From positions 1-54,355 of the forward strand of contig NZ_SDPN01000025.1 in NCBI RefSeq assembly GCF_004134825.1: DNA of 54,355 nt. Reading direction: 5' to 3'. The notes under the pieces were generated by a model that did no database searches, was not told the DNA's origin, and saw only the letters and a program-made list of their open reading frames with translations. This DNA comes from Agromyces albus. Its GTDB lineage: Bacteria > Actinomycetota > Actinomycetes > Actinomycetales > Microbacteriaceae. Shown here piece by piece: positions 43,423-50,839 of this stretch. The position numbers were made by a program, and so were the translations under genes. The stretch's first letter is position 1. Each line of letters begins with the position of its first letter.

Positions 43423-43863
43423 TCAGGTGAGGGCGCGGCAATCGGGGCACAGGCCCCAGAAGGTGACTTCGGCCGTCGCGATCTGGAACCCGTGGGTCTC
43501 GGACGGCGTCAGGCACGGGGCCTCGCCGACGACGCAGCCGACATCGACCACGGCGTTGCAGCTCGTGCAGACGAGGTGGTGGTGGTTGTCGCCGATGCGG
43601 TTCTCGTAGAGCGCAGGCGACCCGGCCGGCTCGATCTTGCGCAGGATGCCGGCACCGCTCAGCGCAGCGAGCACGCCGTAGACCGTCTGCAGCGACGTGT
43701 TGGGCAGCTCGCGCGTGACGCGGCGGAAGATCTCGTCGGCATCGATGTGCTCACCGAGCTCGATGGCGCCGAACACCGCGAGCCTCGGCTCGGTGACTTT
43801 GAGGCCGGCCTCCCGCAGGTGGGCGGCCGCCTCCTGGCGGTCGGGAGCGACGTCGGTCAACAT
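43423..43863 (-). CDS. Fur-family (PerR/CatR/FurA-like) regulator
   Basis: 146-residue metalloregulator. The N-terminal winged helix includes [38 protein letters not shown]; the dimer domain has the HHH-x2-C-x2-C metal site (His94-96, Cys99, Cys102) and a second CxxC at Cys139/Cys142. Placement upstream of katA argues for peroxide sensing rather than iron control. ATG 43863 has TACCGT exactly 6 nt upstream, so it is probably leaderless, and a perfect palindrome sits just upstream of that -10, for autoregulation. Confidence 0.92.
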   Translation of the reverse strand: MLTDVAPDRQEAAAHLREAGLKVTEPRLAVFGAIELGEHIDADEIFRRVTRELPNTSLQTVYGVLAALSGAGILRKIEPAGSPALYENRIGDNHHHLVCTSCNAVVDVGCVVGEAPCLTPSETHGFQIATAEVTFWGLCPDCRALT

Positions 43864-43876
43864 GTCCCCACGGTAG

Positions 43877-43905
43877 CAGTTGTTTTGAGTTACTCAAAAC
43901 AACTG
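43877..43905. promoter_or_regulatory. 29-nt perfect palindrome, Fur-type operator of fur-katA
   Basis: Arms CAGTTGTTTTGAGT and ACTCAAAACAACTG flank one central T (43891). It begins 2 bp upstream of the -10 hexamer TACCGT (43870-43875, minus strand), where a bound repressor would occlude the promoter. Confidence 0.85.
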
Positions 43906-43917
43906 AGGGAACCTCCG

Positions 43918-43962
43918 GTGGTCGAGTAGCGCCGGGCGAAGCCCGACGCGTATCGAAACCAC
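43918..43962. repeat. REP-like imperfect palindromic element, copy 2
   Basis: 45-nt element with the same outer sequences as 28066-28108 (GTGGTCGAGTAGCGC and CGCGTATCGAAACCAC) but a different inner stem, CGGGC-GAA-GCCCG. The loop GAA is kept while the stem bases change, so the fold is conserved. Confidence 0.8.
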
Positions 43963-43987
43963 GCGTCCCCGGCGCGATGATGGAGCA

Positions 43988-44527
43988 ATGACCGACCCGT
44001 TGACGCCTGAACCCCTCACGCCCGAACTCGAGTCCACCATCCGTCAGATCTTCGACCGCCGCGACCGCGACGAGATGCAGCCGACGATCGACGCGTTCCT
44101 CGCGCTCCTCGCCGAGCACCCGGGTCACCCAGAGGTGCTCTACGAGGTCGGCGGATCGTACGACACCGCGGGCGAGGAGCAGACGGCGCTCGGCTACTAC
44201 GAGGCCGCGATGGCGGCCGGCCTCTCGGGCGACTCGCTGCGGAAGTGCCTCATGCAATATGGCAGCACGCTGCGCATCCTCGGCCGCTACGACGAATCGC
44301 TCGTGGCGCTCGATCGGGCGCTCGCCGAGTATCCCGACTCCGCCTCGGTGCGGGCGTTCCACGCCCTCGCCCTGCACGCGGCGGGCCGCAGCGACGGCGC
44401 CGTGGGCGAGCTGCTCGAGCTCGTCGCCGACGGCCTGCGGATTCCCGAGGTGGTGAGGTACGAGGCCGCGCTGCGCGGCAACGCCGCCTACCTCAAGCAG
44501 CTCGACGCGGAGCGCCGGGCCGGCTGA
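43988..44527 (+). CDS. tetratricopeptide-repeat protein
   Basis: 179-residue soluble protein. Helical repeats with TPR-like A/L/Y/A spacing run through about residues 30-165 (YEVGGSYDTAGEEQTALGYY, LGRYDESLVALDRALAEYP, AFHALALHAAGRSDGAVGEL), three to four TPR units. This is the common actinobacterial small TPR family; partner unknown. ATG 43988 has GATGAT exactly 6 nt upstream, so it is possibly leaderless. It starts 26 bp after the second REP-like element. Confidence 0.86.
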   Translation: MTDPLTPEPLTPELESTIRQIFDRRDRDEMQPTIDAFLALLAEHPGHPEVLYEVGGSYDTAGEEQTALGYYEAAMAAGLSGDSLRKCLMQYGSTLRILGRYDESLVALDRALAEYPDSASVRAFHALALHAAGRSDGAVGELLELVADGLRIPEVVRYEAALRGNAAYLKQLDAERRAG

Positions 44528-44556
44528 GTTGGGCGCAGCCGCGGCCTCCGTTCGGT

Positions 44557-45090
44557 TCAGTACTGCAGCAGCGAGAAGATCTCGTAGCGATCGCCGAGCG
44601 CGGCGCGACCGCCGAGCGCCGTGAGCTCGAGGGCGACCGAGATGCCCGCGACCTGCCAGCCCGCGCGCTCGACGAGGCGCGCCGCCGCGGCGACCGTGCC
44701 GCCGGTGGCGAGCACGTCGTCGACGATGAGCACCCGGGCTCCGGGAGCGAGCTCACCCTCGTGCACCTCGAGCGCCGCGCGCCCGTACTCGAGGTCGTAC
44801 TCCTCGCGGAGCACGGCGCGAGGGAGCTTGCCGGCCTTTCGCACCGTGAGCACGCCGGCCCCGGTGAGGGCCGAGGCCGCGCCCGCGATGAGGAATCCGC
44901 GCGCCTCGACCCCGCCGATCTCGTCGAAACGACCCGCGAAAGGGTCGGTCAGGCCCGTGGCGAGCGCATGCAGTGCGGGCGCGCTCGCGAATACGGGAGT
45001 GAGGTCGCGGAACGTCACGCCCGGTTCGGGGAAGTCTGGAATGGTCGCGATGCGGCTCGCGACGAGCTCGCCTGCTGACTGCTCGATCAC
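44557..45090 (-). CDS. apt: adenine phosphoribosyltransferase
   Basis: 177-residue purine-salvage enzyme making AMP from adenine and PRPP. IPDFPEPGVTFRDLTPVF (17-34), EARGFLIAG (62-70) and the PRPP loop VLIVDDVLATGGT (120-132) identify APRT. GTG 45090 has TACTCT exactly 6 nt upstream, so it is probably leaderless. It complements the de novo purine genes scattered through the window. Confidence 0.96.
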   Translation of the reverse strand: MIEQSAGELVASRIATIPDFPEPGVTFRDLTPVFASAPALHALATGLTDPFAGRFDEIGGVEARGFLIAGAASALTGAGVLTVRKAGKLPRAVLREEYDLEYGRAALEVHEGELAPGARVLIVDDVLATGGTVAAAARLVERAGWQVAGISVALELTALGGRAALGDRYEIFSLLQY

Positions 45091-45178
45091 CGGCTCAGAG
45101 TATCGCGCGCGACCGGCGCGACCGGCGCTCGGCGCCTGCGAGGATTGACGGACGCGAACGCCGACCCCTGGAGCATCC

Positions 45179-45640
45179 GTGTCACCGAAGCGCCTCTACC
45201 GCATCCTCGCCATCGCCGAGGCCGTCACGTGGACGATCCTCATCGTCGCGATGATCCTGAAGTACGCGGCGGGCTTCGATGCCGCGGTGCTCGTGGGCGG
45301 GTCGATCCACGGCTTCGTGTTCCTCGCGTACGCGTTCTCGGCGGTGCTCGTCGGCGTGAACCAGCGCTGGAGTGTCGGCCTCGTCGCCGTCGCCGTCGTC
45401 ACCGCGGTCGTGCCCTACGCGACCGTTCCGTTCGACCTGTGGCTCGTTCGCCGCGGCCGGCTCGAGGGCGGCTGGCGCGACGAGCGCACCGACCACCCGG
45501 CCGACGGCAACTGGGTGAACACGTTGTTGCGCTGGTTCCTCGCGCGTCCGGTGCTGTTGACCGTGGTCGCGGTGCTCGGCATCGCCGCGGTGTTCACCGC
45601 GCTGCTCGTGATCGGCCCGCCCGGCGGTCGCGAGGCGTAA
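45179..45640 (+). CDS. DUF3817 membrane protein
   Basis: 153-residue membrane protein with four hydrophobic segments. YRILAIAEAVTWTILIVAMI, LVGGSIHGFVFLAYAFSAVL and PYATVPFDLWLVRRG match DUF3817, a family of unknown function often near GMP/purine genes in Actinobacteria. The fourth helix near the C-terminus (LLTVVAVLGIAAVFTALLVI) is an addition to the basic three. GTG 45179 has GGAG 6-8 nt upstream. Divergent from apt. Confidence 0.88.
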   Translation: MSPKRLYRILAIAEAVTWTILIVAMILKYAAGFDAAVLVGGSIHGFVFLAYAFSAVLVGVNQRWSVGLVAVAVVTAVVPYATVPFDLWLVRRGRLEGGWRDERTDHPADGNWVNTLLRWFLARPVLLTVVAVLGIAAVFTALLVIGPPGGREA

Positions 45641-45645
45641 GCGAG

Positions 45646-45669
45646 CGGATGCTGCAGCCGCAGCATCCG
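45646..45669 (+). terminator. terminator with perfect 10-bp stem
   Basis: CGGATGCTGC/GCAGCATCCG with loop AGCC, 5 bp after the DUF3817 stop; again an inverted pair of a GGATGC-type word. Confidence 0.8.
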
Positions 45670-45709
45670 GAGTCACCGTCGCGGCGCGACATCCGGCACC
45701 ATTGATGAC

Positions 45710-46525
45710 ATGCCCATCCTGAACAAGGACATGTCGGTCTGCATCTCGCTCGCCGGCCGCCCGTCGAACCTCGGCACGCGCTTCCACAACTTCCTCTACG
45801 ACGAGCTCGGCCTGAACTTCATCTACAAGGCCTTCACGACCGACGATCTCGAGGGTGCCGTGCGCGGCATCCGTGCCCTCGGGATCCGCGGATGCTCCGT
45901 GTCGATGCCATTCAAGGAAGCGGTCATCCCGCTCGTCGACGAGATCGAGCCGTCTGCTGCGGCGATCGAGTCGGTGAACACGATCGTGAACGACGGCGGC
46001 CGGCTCACGGCCTCGAACACCGACTACGAGGCGATCGCGGCGCTCATCGCCGAGCACGGGCTCGATCCGGCCTCGCGAGTGTTGGTGCGCGGCTCGGGAG
46101 GTATGGCGAAGGCGGTCGTCGCGGCGTTCCGCGGCGCCGAGTTCTCGGACGTCACGGTGTTGGCGCGCAACGCCGAGGCCGGGCCGGCGCTTGCGGCGAA
46201 GTACGGGTACGACTGGGTCGCCGACGACCCGGCGCCGTCGTTCGACGTCATCGTGAACGTCACCCCGATCGGGATGCACGGTGCCGAGGCCCACGCCCAG
46301 GCCTTCTCGCCCGAGTTCATCGAGCGGGCCTCGACGGTGTTCGACGTCGTGGCGTTCCCTGCAGAGACGCCGCTCGTCACCGCCGCCCGCGCGGCCGGCA
46401 AGCGCGTGATCTCGGGTGCCGAGGTCATCGCACTGCAGGCGGCCCGGCAGTTCGAGCGGTACACGGGGGTGCCGCTCACGCGCGAGCAGGTGGAGCGGGC
46501 GTCGGCGTTCTCGCGGGCGGAGTAG
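45710..46525 (+). CDS. shikimate dehydrogenase-like oxidoreductase (SdhL type)
   Basis: 271 residues. It closely follows the Haemophilus SdhL (HI0607) pattern rather than AroE: SLAGRPSNLGTRFHNFLYDE replaces the AroE shikimate-binding SxS segment, while catalytic Lys69 (SMPFKEAV), Asn90 (ESVNTIVN) and Asp105 (NTDY) and the NADP loop GSGGMAKA (128-135) are kept. SdhL enzymes oxidise shikimate or quinate poorly and their true substrate is uncertain, so I give no symbol. ATG 45710 is the natural start. The last ten codons recur as non-coding sequence at 48624-48657. Confidence 0.88.
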   Translation: MPILNKDMSVCISLAGRPSNLGTRFHNFLYDELGLNFIYKAFTTDDLEGAVRGIRALGIRGCSVSMPFKEAVIPLVDEIEPSAAAIESVNTIVNDGGRLTASNTDYEAIAALIAEHGLDPASRVLVRGSGGMAKAVVAAFRGAEFSDVTVLARNAEAGPALAAKYGYDWVADDPAPSFDVIVNVTPIGMHGAEAHAQAFSPEFIERASTVFDVVAFPAETPLVTAARAAGKRVISGAEVIALQAARQFERYTGVPLTREQVERASAFSRAE

Positions 46526-46528
46526 CGC
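46495..46528 (+). repeat. 34-bp direct repeat, left copy (3' end of sdhL)
   Basis: Begins GCGGGCGTCGGCGTTCTCG and ends GGGCGGAGTAGCGC; it includes the sdhL stop codon. It matches 48624-48657 at 33 of 34 positions. Confidence 0.85.
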
Positions 46529-46559
46529 CGGGGCGGGCCTCCGGTGAACGCGCGACTGC

Positions 46560-47606
46560 TCACACCGCCGGCGTCGCCGCGGGACCCACCGGGCCGATCC
46601 CGGCCTCGGAGCCGACGAGCGCGGCGGCGATCGACGCGAGCTCGGCGGAATCCAACTCCAGCCGGGCTGCGGGGGCCCATTCGGCGACCTGCGCGGGGGT
46701 CTTCGCGCCGACGATCGCCCCCGAGATGCCCGGCCACGCGAGCACCCACGCCACCGCGACCGCGCCGATGGAGACCCCGCGGCGGGCCGCGATGGGTCGC
46801 AGTGCCTCGACGACGCGGAGGTTCCGCTCGAGTTCGACCGTGAACGCCGGGTTGCCGCGTCGCCAGTCGTCGGGCGAGAGGGCGGCGACGCGTTCGGCCG
46901 AGAAGGCGCCGGTGAGCAGGCCCGACTGCATCGGCGAGTACGTGATCACGGCGACATCGTGCTCCGCGGCCCAGCGCACCTCCGAGGCCGCGCTCCGGTC
47001 CAGGGCGGAGAACGGCGGCTGGATCGCGTCGATCCGGGCGATCGCGTGTGCGACATCCAGTTGCGCGACGTCGTGGTTCGAGAGCCCGATCGCGCGCACC
47101 TTGCCCTCCTGCCGCAATGCGGCCATCTCGGCCCAGTACTCCGCGAGCGGCGTCGCGTTGGGCGACGCCGACCCGCCGTCGCCGTTCCAATCGAGGGATT
47201 CGCCCGTGTCCGGCCAGTGCACCTGGTAGAGGTCGATCCGATCGACGCCGAGCCGGCGCAGCGAGCCGTCGACCTCGCGGCGGAGACTCTCGGGCCGCAT
47301 GACACGGCTGGGTGCGGCATCCGGATGTGCGTCGTCCCAGACGAGTCCCGCCTTGGTGAACACGAACGGACGGTCCGCCTCGGCGAGCGCGGCGACCGCT
47401 CGACCGACGAGCGCCTCCGAATGGCCGAGCCCGTAGACGGCGGCGGTGTCGATCCAGGTGACGCCGTGCTCGGCGGCGGCGTGGATCGCCGCGATCGACT
47501 CGGCATCGTCCGTGGGGCCCCAGGTGTAGCGCCAGCCGGCCCCGCCCACGGCCCAGGCGCCGAAGCCGAGGCGACTGATGGGCATGTCTGCGATGTGATT
47601 GGTCAT
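46560..47606 (-). CDS. aldo/keto reductase
   Basis: 348-residue NADPH-dependent reductase. The catalytic tetrad is complete: Asp53 and Tyr58 in IDTAAVYG, Lys85 in FTKAGL, His130 in YQVHWPD. AIGLSNHDVAQL and FSALDRSA follow the usual TIM-barrel order; it resembles the AKR class near YajO/YghZ. Substrate is an unknown carbonyl. ATG 47606 has TAGCGT exactly 6 nt upstream, so it is probably leaderless. It is divergent from an MmyB-type regulator, with repeated GGTACC-containing sites between them, a pairing seen in other Actinobacteria. Confidence 0.93.
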   Translation of the reverse strand: MTNHIADMPISRLGFGAWAVGGAGWRYTWGPTDDAESIAAIHAAAEHGVTWIDTAAVYGLGHSEALVGRAVAALAEADRPFVFTKAGLVWDDAHPDAAPSRVMRPESLRREVDGSLRRLGVDRIDLYQVHWPDTGESLDWNGDGGSASPNATPLAEYWAEMAALRQEGKVRAIGLSNHDVAQLDVAHAIARIDAIQPPFSALDRSAASEVRWAAEHDVAVITYSPMQSGLLTGAFSAERVAALSPDDWRRGNPAFTVELERNLRVVEALRPIAARRGVSIGAVAVAWVLAWPGISGAIVGAKTPAQVAEWAPAARLELDSAELASIAAALVGSEAGIGPVGPAATPAV

Positions 47607-47664
47607 GCTTCGACGCTAGGAACGGCGCGGTGGCCCAGCCAGACCGCGTCGAACCGGGGACTCG

Positions 47665-47750
47665 GAGAGCCACCCTCGTGGCGCACATGGCTGGTACCGG
47701 GAGAGAGCCACGCCCGTGCGGCACATGGGTGGTACCGGGAGAGCCACGCT
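47665..47750. promoter_or_regulatory. tandem 38/36-bp repeats, candidate MmyB-type operator array
   Basis: Units start GAGAGCCAC at 47665 and 47703, with a third partial start at 47739. Each full unit ends GCACATGG-C/G-TGGTACCGGG, and GGTACC is a 6-bp palindrome. The array lies between the divergent reductase and regulator promoters. Confidence 0.6.
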
Positions 47751-47781
47751 GTTGTCGGCGGCCTGCCGGAGAATCGACCGT

Positions 47782-48621
47782 ATGAATCGACGGTCCGAGC
47801 TCTCCGAGTTCCTCCGGAGCAGACGCGAGCGACTGCAGCCCGAACACGTGGGCCTCGAGCGTTTCGAGGGTGCTCGGCGCGTGAAGGGCCTCCGGCGCGA
47901 GGAGCTCGCACAGCTGGCCCGGGTGAGCGTCGACTACTACACGAAGCTCGAGCAGGGGCGAGTGGGCAACGTCTCGGAGCCCGTGCTCGACGCGATCTCG
48001 CTGGCGCTCAGGCTCGACACCGCCGAGCGGAGCTACCTCCGCGAGCTCGTGAGCAGCGCTCCGGCACGCGAGCGCTCGCCCGAAGCCCAGTCGGGCACGG
48101 TCGAGCGAGTGCGGCCCACGTTGCAGCGGCTGCTCGATTGCGCCACCACGGTTCCGGGCTACGTCGTCGGCCGACGCTGCGACGTCATCGCCTGGAATCG
48201 CATGGCACGCAATGTCTTCGTCGACTTCGAACTCCTCCCCGACCGCGAGCGCAACTGGGGGCGGCTGATCTTCCTCCACGCCGACGTGCAGGCCCTCTAC
48301 GCCGATTGGACGATCAAGGGGATGGAGACGGTCGCCTACCTCCGCATGGCCCGGGCGCGGCATCCGCACGACGACGAACTCTCCGAGCTCGTCGAGGAGC
48401 TCCAGCAGCGCAGCGAAGCGTTCCGGGAGTGGTGGCGTCGCCACGACGTGCTGGAGAAGACCCACGGGCGCAAGTGGCTGCGGCATCCGCTCGTCGGAGA
48501 GCTCGTGCTCGACCACGAAAGCTTCCACATTCCCGGTGACCCCGATCAAGTGCTCATCACCTACACGGCAGAGGAGGGATCCGCATCGGACTCGGCGCTT
48601 CGCCTGCTCAGCAGCTGGTAG
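47782..48621 (+). CDS. XRE helix-turn-helix regulator with MmyB-like ligand domain
   Basis: 279-residue regulator. The HTH region is RRVKGLRREELAQLARVSVD then YYTKLEQGR (residues 32-60), diagnostic of the MmyB family; residues 105-270 form the PAS-like ligand domain (PGYVVGRRCDVIAWNRMAR, then DHESFHIPGDPDQVLITYTA) reported to bind fatty acids. Such genes usually control a divergent oxidoreductase, as here. ATG 47782 has GAGAAT 7 nt upstream, so it is possibly leaderless; the upstream in-frame ATG lies inside the operator repeats. Confidence 0.92.
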   Translation: MNRRSELSEFLRSRRERLQPEHVGLERFEGARRVKGLRREELAQLARVSVDYYTKLEQGRVGNVSEPVLDAISLALRLDTAERSYLRELVSSAPARERSPEAQSGTVERVRPTLQRLLDCATTVPGYVVGRRCDVIAWNRMARNVFVDFELLPDRERNWGRLIFLHADVQALYADWTIKGMETVAYLRMARARHPHDDELSELVEELQQRSEAFREWWRRHDVLEKTHGRKWLRHPLVGELVLDHESFHIPGDPDQVLITYTAEEGSASDSALRLLSSW

Positions 48622-48623
48622 CC

Positions 48624-48657
48624 GCGGGCGTCGGCGTTCTCGGGGGCGGAGTAGCGC
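48624..48657 (+). repeat. 34-bp direct repeat, right copy
   Basis: Non-coding copy of the last ten codons, stop and flank of sdhL (46495-46528), differing at one position. It starts 3 bp after the regulator stop. Confidence 0.85.
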
Positions 48658-48710
48658 GATTCGAACGAAACGTGGTGCCGCGCGGATGCCCCAGCCATAT
48701 CATCGGCGGT

Positions 48711-49202
48711 ATGGACACGCCAGCAGGGCCCCGCATCGTCCGCGCAGGTGAAGGCGACGTCACCGGCGAGCCCGGACTGCTCGACCGGTACCTCCTCGAG
48801 AGCGCGGGCTCCGGCGGCCGCCTTGCGCTCGTCGAGCACGTGCTGGGCCCGAAGTCGTTGGCTGCCCCGATGCACCGGCACAGCCGAGAAGACGAATACA
48901 CGTTCGTGTTGGCGGGCACCCTCGGGGTGATCGAGGATGGAATCGAGATCACGGCGTCGCCGGGCGATCTCATCACCAAGCTGCGCGGACGCTGGCACAC
49001 CTTCTGGAATGCCGGCGACGACGAGCTCCGTGTGCTCGAGATCATCGTGCCCGGCGGCATCGAGACGATGTTCCGCCGCCTCGCCGAGCCCGGCGGCGAG
49101 TACTCCCCCGACACGCTTCCCGCTCTCGCAGCCGAGTACGGCGCCGAGGTGGACTTCGAGGCGACGATGCCGCTGGTCGAGCGGCACGGGCTGGTGTTCT
49201 GA
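48711..49202 (+). CDS. cupin-domain protein
   Basis: 163-residue single-domain cupin. The metal-binding motif is APMHRHSREDEYTFVLAG near residues 53-70 (His, His, Glu) and PGDLITKLRGRWHTFWNAG (about 84-102) holds the second-motif His. Such small cupins bind Fe, Mn or Zn and may be dioxygenases, isomerases or sensors; the function is unknown. ATG 48711 has TATCAT 7 nt upstream, so it is possibly leaderless. It lies just beyond the right 34-bp repeat. Confidence 0.85.
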   Translation: MDTPAGPRIVRAGEGDVTGEPGLLDRYLLESAGSGGRLALVEHVLGPKSLAAPMHRHSREDEYTFVLAGTLGVIEDGIEITASPGDLITKLRGRWHTFWNAGDDELRVLEIIVPGGIETMFRRLAEPGGEYSPDTLPALAAEYGAEVDFEATMPLVERHGLVF

Positions 49203-49244
49203 CCGGGTGCGGGGCCCACACGGCTCACTTCACTGGATGAATTT

Positions 49245-49264
49245 ATTCGAACATACGTTCGAAT
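49245..49264 (+). promoter_or_regulatory. LexA SOS box before the HNH nuclease gene
   Basis: ATTCGAAC-ATAC-GTTCGAAT, a perfect 8+8 palindrome containing TCGAAC-N4-GTTCGA, the Gram-positive/actinobacterial LexA consensus (49247-49262). Its right arm overlaps a possible -35 exactly 17 bp before TAGAAT (49282-49287). Confidence 0.88.
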
Positions 49265-49293
49265 CTCGGCTCATTTTCCGCTAGAATTGGGCT

Positions 49294-50724
49294 ATGCCCG
49301 AAGCGCCCGCCGCCCTCCGCGAATTGGAGGTTGCGTGCGGCGATGTGCTCGACGCGTGGGCGGGAGCACTCCTCCGCCCTTCGCAAGATCCCGAGGCTGA
49401 TGTCAGCGCCATGGGCGACGACGGCCTCGTGCGCGCGACCGAAGCGCTGGCTCGTCTCGGTCGGCGCGTCGAGGCATTGCAGGCCCGATGCGCGGCCGGG
49501 GTTGCCGAGCGCTCCCGCGGCGGCATCGAAGGGCCAGATCTCGCGCGACAGCACGGCTTCGGATCGGCCGAGCGACTCATCGCACAGGCGACGGGCGGAA
49601 GGCACTCGGATGCCGCACGGCTCGTCGCTGTCGGAGAGGCAACGGCGCGGCGCGCCTCTTTTTCTGGCGCATCCCTTCCGCCTCGCCATCCTCATATTGC
49701 CGGCTCCTTGGAGTCGGGCGTGCTCTGCGTCGGCGCGGCCGACCTGATCCGGCGCTTCCTCGACCGCATCACGCCGGGAGTCGCCCGTGACGCGCTCGAT
49801 GCGGCGGAGCAGCTCCTCGTCGATCGGGCGCCCATCGTCGGAATCGACGGGTTGGGGCGCCTGATCAAGCAGCTCGAGGCCCATCTCGACCCCGACGGCG
49901 TGAAGCCGCGTGAAGATGAGCTCCGGGCTCGCCGCTCACTCGCGATCTGGGAAGACGCCGCGGGGATGATCAACCTTCGCGGCGCGTTCGATCCCGCCAA
50001 CGGCGCCCCGATCAAGCTCGCCATCGAGGCGTTAGTGGGCGCCGAGCTCCACCGGGCTCGCGACGCGAAGCGGCCGTTCGATACCGATACCGCCGACGGG
50101 GCTCAGGCCGGCGACGATCGCGTTCCAGCAGAGGATCGCACCATCGCGCAGCTGAACGCCGACGCCCTCGCTGATATCGCACGGCTCTCGCTCTCGAGTG
50201 CCGACGCACCGCCGGCGCTCCGCACCGCCGTCGTCATCACGAGGATCGACCTCGATGCGCTCGAGTCGGGCCACGGTCACGCCACGATAGATGGCATCGA
50301 CCAGCCGGTCTCCGCCTCGACCGCTCGCGAGATCGCCGCTTCGGCGGGTGTGACTCCGATGATCTTGAGTGGCACTGGCGAAGTGCTCGATCTCGGCCGC
50401 ACCGCTCGGTTGTTCTCGCCGGCCCAGAAGATCGCGCTCGTCGAGCGCGATGGTGGCTGCGCATGGCCCGGCTGCCATCGGCCGCCATCGCATACCCAAG
50501 CGCACCATATCGCGTGGTGGAAGCGCGACTCAGGCCCCACCGATCTCGCGAACGGCATCATGCTCTGCAGTCATCATCATCATCGAGTGCACGACGACGG
50601 GTGGCGCATCGTCATTCGCGATCGTCGCAGCTGGTTCATCCCTCCGCCGCACCTCGATCCCGAGCAGAGACCGCGGCCCGGCAACGTCGCGGCCCGGCAC
50701 CTTCTGGCACACCGTGCGGCATGA
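49294..50724 (+). CDS. DUF222/HNH endonuclease-domain protein (13E12-like)
   Basis: 476 residues. Residues 1-330 form the DUF222 region ([55 protein letters not shown]). The C-terminal HNH nuclease has a CxxPGC zinc motif ([20 protein letters not shown]) and [14 protein letters not shown]. This is the family of the mycobacterial 13E12 repeats. The nuclease target is unknown. TAGAAT is exactly 6 nt before ATG 49294, so it is probably leaderless, and a perfect LexA box upstream predicts DNA-damage induction. Base composition is slightly less GC-biased than in its neighbours, suggesting acquisition. Confidence 0.93.
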   Translation: MPEAPAALRELEVACGDVLDAWAGALLRPSQDPEADVSAMGDDGLVRATEALARLGRRVEALQARCAAGVAERSRGGIEGPDLARQHGFGSAERLIAQATGGRHSDAARLVAVGEATARRASFSGASLPPRHPHIAGSLESGVLCVGAADLIRRFLDRITPGVARDALDAAEQLLVDRAPIVGIDGLGRLIKQLEAHLDPDGVKPREDELRARRSLAIWEDAAGMINLRGAFDPANGAPIKLAIEALVGAELHRARDAKRPFDTDTADGAQAGDDRVPAEDRTIAQLNADALADIARLSLSSADAPPALRTAVVITRIDLDALESGHGHATIDGIDQPVSASTAREIAASAGVTPMILSGTGEVLDLGRTARLFSPAQKIALVERDGGCAWPGCHRPPSHTQAHHIAWWKRDSGPTDLANGIMLCSHHHHRVHDDGWRIVIRDRRSWFIPPPHLDPEQRPRPGNVAARHLLAHRAA

Positions 50725-50839
50725 CCCGCGTGGTCGGGCACGCACCCGGTCTGCGCTCATTCGCCGCCCGGTAGACTTGCACGGTCAGGCATCCGCCCGC
50801 GGCATCCGCCTCGCCGCCCTTCTCTGGAGTTCGCCACCT

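Noticed and set aside
48655..48666. GATTCGAAC, resembling a tRNA T-arm, beside the right 34-bp repeat (tRNA remnant as att site)
   Set aside because: The flanks cannot form a T-stem or acceptor stem and no other tRNA part is present.
49255..49264. GTTCGAAT as a tRNA T-loop
   Set aside because: It is half of the perfect LexA palindrome; no cloverleaf can be drawn.
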